In this document: positions 12,450 to 14,372 of the stretch, one piece after another
Numbering within the stretch: the first letter of the stretch is position 1
How the letters are laid out: each line of letters starts with the position of its first letter
Program-made: the position numbers and the translations under genes
Origin: Parcubacteria group bacterium Gr01-1014_56
GTDB lineage: Bacteria > Patescibacteriota > Minisyncoccia > Phycocordibacterales > SBAW01
Length of the DNA stretch: 14,372 nt
Direction of reading: 5' to 3'
Assembly: GCA_007375995.1 (NCBI GenBank)
Contig: VMFK01000023.1
Span: 1-14,372 of the forward strand
The notes under the pieces: model-generated
Told to the model about the DNA's origin: nothing
Database searches by the model: none
Seen by the model: only the letters and a program-made list of their open reading frames with translations

Positions 12450-13910
12450 ATGCTTTTTAACTCGCTATCATTCCTCGTATTTTTCCCGTTGGTGTTCTTT
12501 TTATATTGGGCGCTGCCAGGGAAGATGCGGCCGGTCCTCCTGCTTTTGGCGAGTTGTTACTTCTATATGGCGTTCGTGCCATATTACATACTTATTTTAT
12601 TTTTCCTTATCACTGTCGATTATTTTTTGGCATTTGGGCTCGAACGGGGAGGGGCATATAAAAAAGTATATCTCTATGTAAGCATCCTCTCTAATGTGGG
12701 CATGTTGTTTGTATTTAAGTATTTTAATTTTTTCAACGACAATATTGCAGCTTTAGCGCAGGTCCTCCATTGGAACTACTCGCTCGGCGCGTTGTCGCTC
12801 ATACTCCCGCTCGGCCTCTCGTTTCATATCTTTCAGAGTTTGGCCTACATCATTGAGGTCTACAAAGGCCGCTACAAGGCTGAGCGAAACTATCTCACCT
12901 ACGCACTCTATGTCATGTTTTTCCCGCAGCTAGTGGCTGGTCCTATCGAGCGGCCCGCACAACTTATCCCGCAGCTTAAGGCAATACAACAATTTAATTA
13001 TACTCAAGTCATATCGGGCTTGCGCCTAATGGCGTGGGGGTTCTTTAAAAAGATAGTGATCGCGAATAATCTCGCGATTCTTGTTAACTTCGTGTACGCC
13101 CGCTCTGGGACAGCGGATGCCTCGATGTTACTCATAGCTGTTTTTGCTTTTTCAATACAGCTCTACGCAGACTTTTCAGGATATTCTGATATCGCAGTTG
13201 GCTCCGCGCGGATGTTTGGCGTCGAACTGGTACAAAATTTTAAGCAGCCCTATTTCTCGCGCTCAGTTGCAGAGTTCTGGCGGCGTTGGCATATCTCACT
13301 CTCCTCTTGGTTTCGAGACTACGTCTATCTCCCACTTGCATGGAAGTATAGTACGCATCTGGGTTGGCTCTATGCTGCGATTATCGTCACCTTTGTTTTG
13401 ACTGGTGTATGGCATGGTGCCGGATGGAATTATGTCCTTATGGGGCTTATCTTCGGGCTCTATATCTCGATTGGGTTGTGGACAAAAGAACGGCGCGACT
13501 CATTTGCACACAAGATTGGGCTTCTAGGAGCGTCGCGCGCTTTTCTTCAAATTGGTACGACGTTCATACTGGCCACATTCGCATGGATATTTTTCCGCGC
13601 CGCGAACCTATCGGAGGCTCTTACTATTATCTATCGTCTCGGCACACAGTGGGGAAGCGACGCGTTCCATTTTTTGCGATGTAGCGACTACTGCTCTTTT
13701 TATATGCTGGGCATAGGCAGAAAGGCCCTGGTATTGATATTTATTTCCACAGTGTTTCTATTTTTTGTTGAATATATAGAACAATCAGGATGGCTACCGA
13801 AGATATGGAAATACCGTGCGGTACGATGGACAGGTTATTACGCTCTTCTTATGTGGATGCTCCTCGTCGGTTATTTTGCGCCAACGGCGTTTATATACTT
13901 CCAATTTTGA
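12450..13910 (+). CDS. MBOAT-family membrane O-acyltransferase (AlgI/DltB-like)
   Basis: This 486-residue polytopic protein is a membrane-bound O-acyltransferase of the AlgI/DltB/PatA group, which hands acyl groups across the membrane to extracytoplasmic polysaccharide or teichoic-acid acceptors. It is hydrophobic from the start (LSFLVFFPLVFFLYW) and carries the MBOAT blocks LPLGLSFHIFQSLAYIIEVYKGR (119-141), MFFPQLVAGPIERP (156-169), QLYADFSGYSDIAVGSARMFG (237-257), EFWRRWHISLSSWFRDYVYLPL (275-296, His281) and LTGVWHGAGWNYVLMG (317-332), with the invariant catalytic His322. The length is full. The gene has its own promoter boxes overlapping the SDR stop, and is followed 1 base later by a signal-anchored partner, the usual AlgI-AlgJ/AlgX or DltB-DltD arrangement. 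The acyl donor could be the ACP encoded upstream, as DltB takes D-alanyl from its carrier DltC. The acceptor is probably the glycan made by the left part of the locus. Confidence 0.92.
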   Translation: MLFNSLSFLVFFPLVFFLYWALPGKMRPVLLLLASCYFYMAFVPYYILILFFLITVDYFLAFGLERGGAYKKVYLYVSILSNVGMLFVFKYFNFFNDNIAALAQVLHWNYSLGALSLILPLGLSFHIFQSLAYIIEVYKGRYKAERNYLTYALYVMFFPQLVAGPIERPAQLIPQLKAIQQFNYTQVISGLRLMAWGFFKKIVIANNLAILVNFVYARSGTADASMLLIAVFAFSIQLYADFSGYSDIAVGSARMFGVELVQNFKQPYFSRSVAEFWRRWHISLSSWFRDYVYLPLAWKYSTHLGWLYAAIIVTFVLTGVWHGAGWNYVLMGLIFGLYISIGLWTKERRDSFAHKIGLLGASRAFLQIGTTFILATFAWIFFRAANLSEALTIIYRLGTQWGSDAFHFLRCSDYCSFYMLGIGRKALVLIFISTVFLFFVEYIEQSGWLPKIWKYRAVRWTGYYALLMWMLLVGYFAPTAFIYFQF

Positions 13911-13911
13911 T

Positions 13912-14372
13912 ATGTCACACTTTTTAAAACATCTTGCTCTGTTTTTACTCCCACTGATCGTGTTTTTTACACCGGCAACAGTCATCCTGTTTTATGCGGG
14001 TGAGTTTTATCCACCGCAAATGTTGGGAGAGCTTGCACGTGGATCAAGCAGAATCATCGTAGGAGCTGCATACAACAATATTCGCAGCGATTACCAACTG
14101 CAGGAAACAATTCTACGCCAGCCTGAAGTTATTGCGCTTGGTACCTCGCGTGTAGGAGGCTTCCGCGCGGAATTTTTTAAAGACCCCGCTATTTTTTACA
14201 ATGACACCGGTACGGGGGGCGTGTTAAGCAACTTTAGACATTTTATTGAAGCGACAGCAGTACATCCTCCAAAGATCATTATCGCGGGGATGGACGCGTA
14301 CTTTTTTAACCCTGAGGAGGTAGCAAAGAACAATGTTGTCGAGAGGCCAAATCCATTTCTCACACATGTACC
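13912..14372 (+). CDS. Membrane-anchored SGNH/DltD-like MBOAT partner protein, 5' part
   Basis: The frame is open from ATG 13912 to the end of the window (153 codons), so the 3' part is missing. Residues 7-29 (HLALFLLPLIVFFTPATVILFYA) form an uncleaved signal anchor or membrane segment, placing the rest outside the cytoplasm. A strand-loop EVIALGTSRVGGFRAEFF (72-89) follows, with Ser79 in GTSR at the place of the GDS/GSSR nucleophile loop of SGNH-type and DltD-like proteins. NDTGTGGVLSNFRHFIEA (97-114) and KIIIAGMDAYFF (121-132) look like the next helix and strand of that fold. Encoded 1 base after the MBOAT, it fits the extracytoplasmic partner that receives the acyl group or completes its transfer to the glycan. 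The SGNH assignment rests on these motifs and context; the catalytic Asp-His pair would lie beyond the window. Confidence 0.7.
   Translation, partial: MSHFLKHLALFLLPLIVFFTPATVILFYAGEFYPPQMLGELARGSSRIIVGAAYNNIRSDYQLQETILRQPEVIALGTSRVGGFRAEFFKDPAIFYNDTGTGGVLSNFRHFIEATAVHPPKIIIAGMDAYFFNPEEVAKNNVVERPNPFLTHV

Noticed and set aside
1..14372. CRISPR arrays, insertion sequences, tRNA/rRNA genes, riboswitches
   Set aside because: No direct-repeat arrays, transposase motifs, terminal inverted repeats or recognisable RNA genes were seen on reading both strands.

Overview
The window is a surface-glycan and acyl-modification locus, probably from a bacterium of the Candidate Phyla Radiation (Patescibacteria, Parcubacteria-like). 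That assignment is an inference from short compact genes, tight overlaps, almost no Shine-Dalgarno sequences, and several promoters lying directly on start codons. TGA is an ordinary stop here, which argues against the CPR lineages that recode it. No rRNA, tRNA, transposon, CRISPR array or phage gene was seen, and no gene-free stretch exceeds 300 bases.

Left part (1-2009): the 3' end of a GT9 (heptosyltransferase-like) gene; an unrecognised protein with two C-terminal membrane segments, carrying its own -35 box, the only good Shine-Dalgarno in the window and a strong intrinsic terminator; then a reverse-strand SAM methyltransferase.

Middle left (2039-5805): a tight operon of a zinc-type medium-chain dehydrogenase and the alpha and beta subunits of a thiamine-diphosphate 2-oxoacid dehydrogenase E1, without E2 or E3, followed by an FkbM methyltransferase broken by a one-base frameshift.

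Middle (5807-8975): a reverse-strand pair of putative glycosyltransferases (one fucosyltransferase-like); a forward, split HldE pair (PfkB-type heptose kinase and nucleotidyltransferase) that points to an activated heptose or similar sugar; and a reverse-strand cupin.

Right part (9054-14372): a co-directional cluster of AcpS-type phosphopantetheinyl transferase, FkbH-like HAD-IIIC protein, acyl carrier protein, MaoC-type dehydratase, SDR reductase, MBOAT acyltransferase and a partial membrane-anchored SGNH/DltD-like partner. Read together, the transferase arms the ACP, the FkbH protein loads it (glyceryl from 1,3-bisphosphoglycerate in characterised relatives), the dehydratase and reductase adjust the acyl group, and the MBOAT pair passes it to an extracytoplasmic acceptor, perhaps the glycan made by the left part. 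No ketosynthase is visible. The FkbH and ACP frames are broken relative to each other, so this may be a FkbH-ACP fusion split by a one-base deletion.

The promoters are unusually readable: three share TNGACA, a 16-bp spacer and TANAAT, and two of these place the -10 box 8 bases before the start codon, which implies leaderless transcripts. Two divergent junctions carry the same overlapping back-to-back -10 module.
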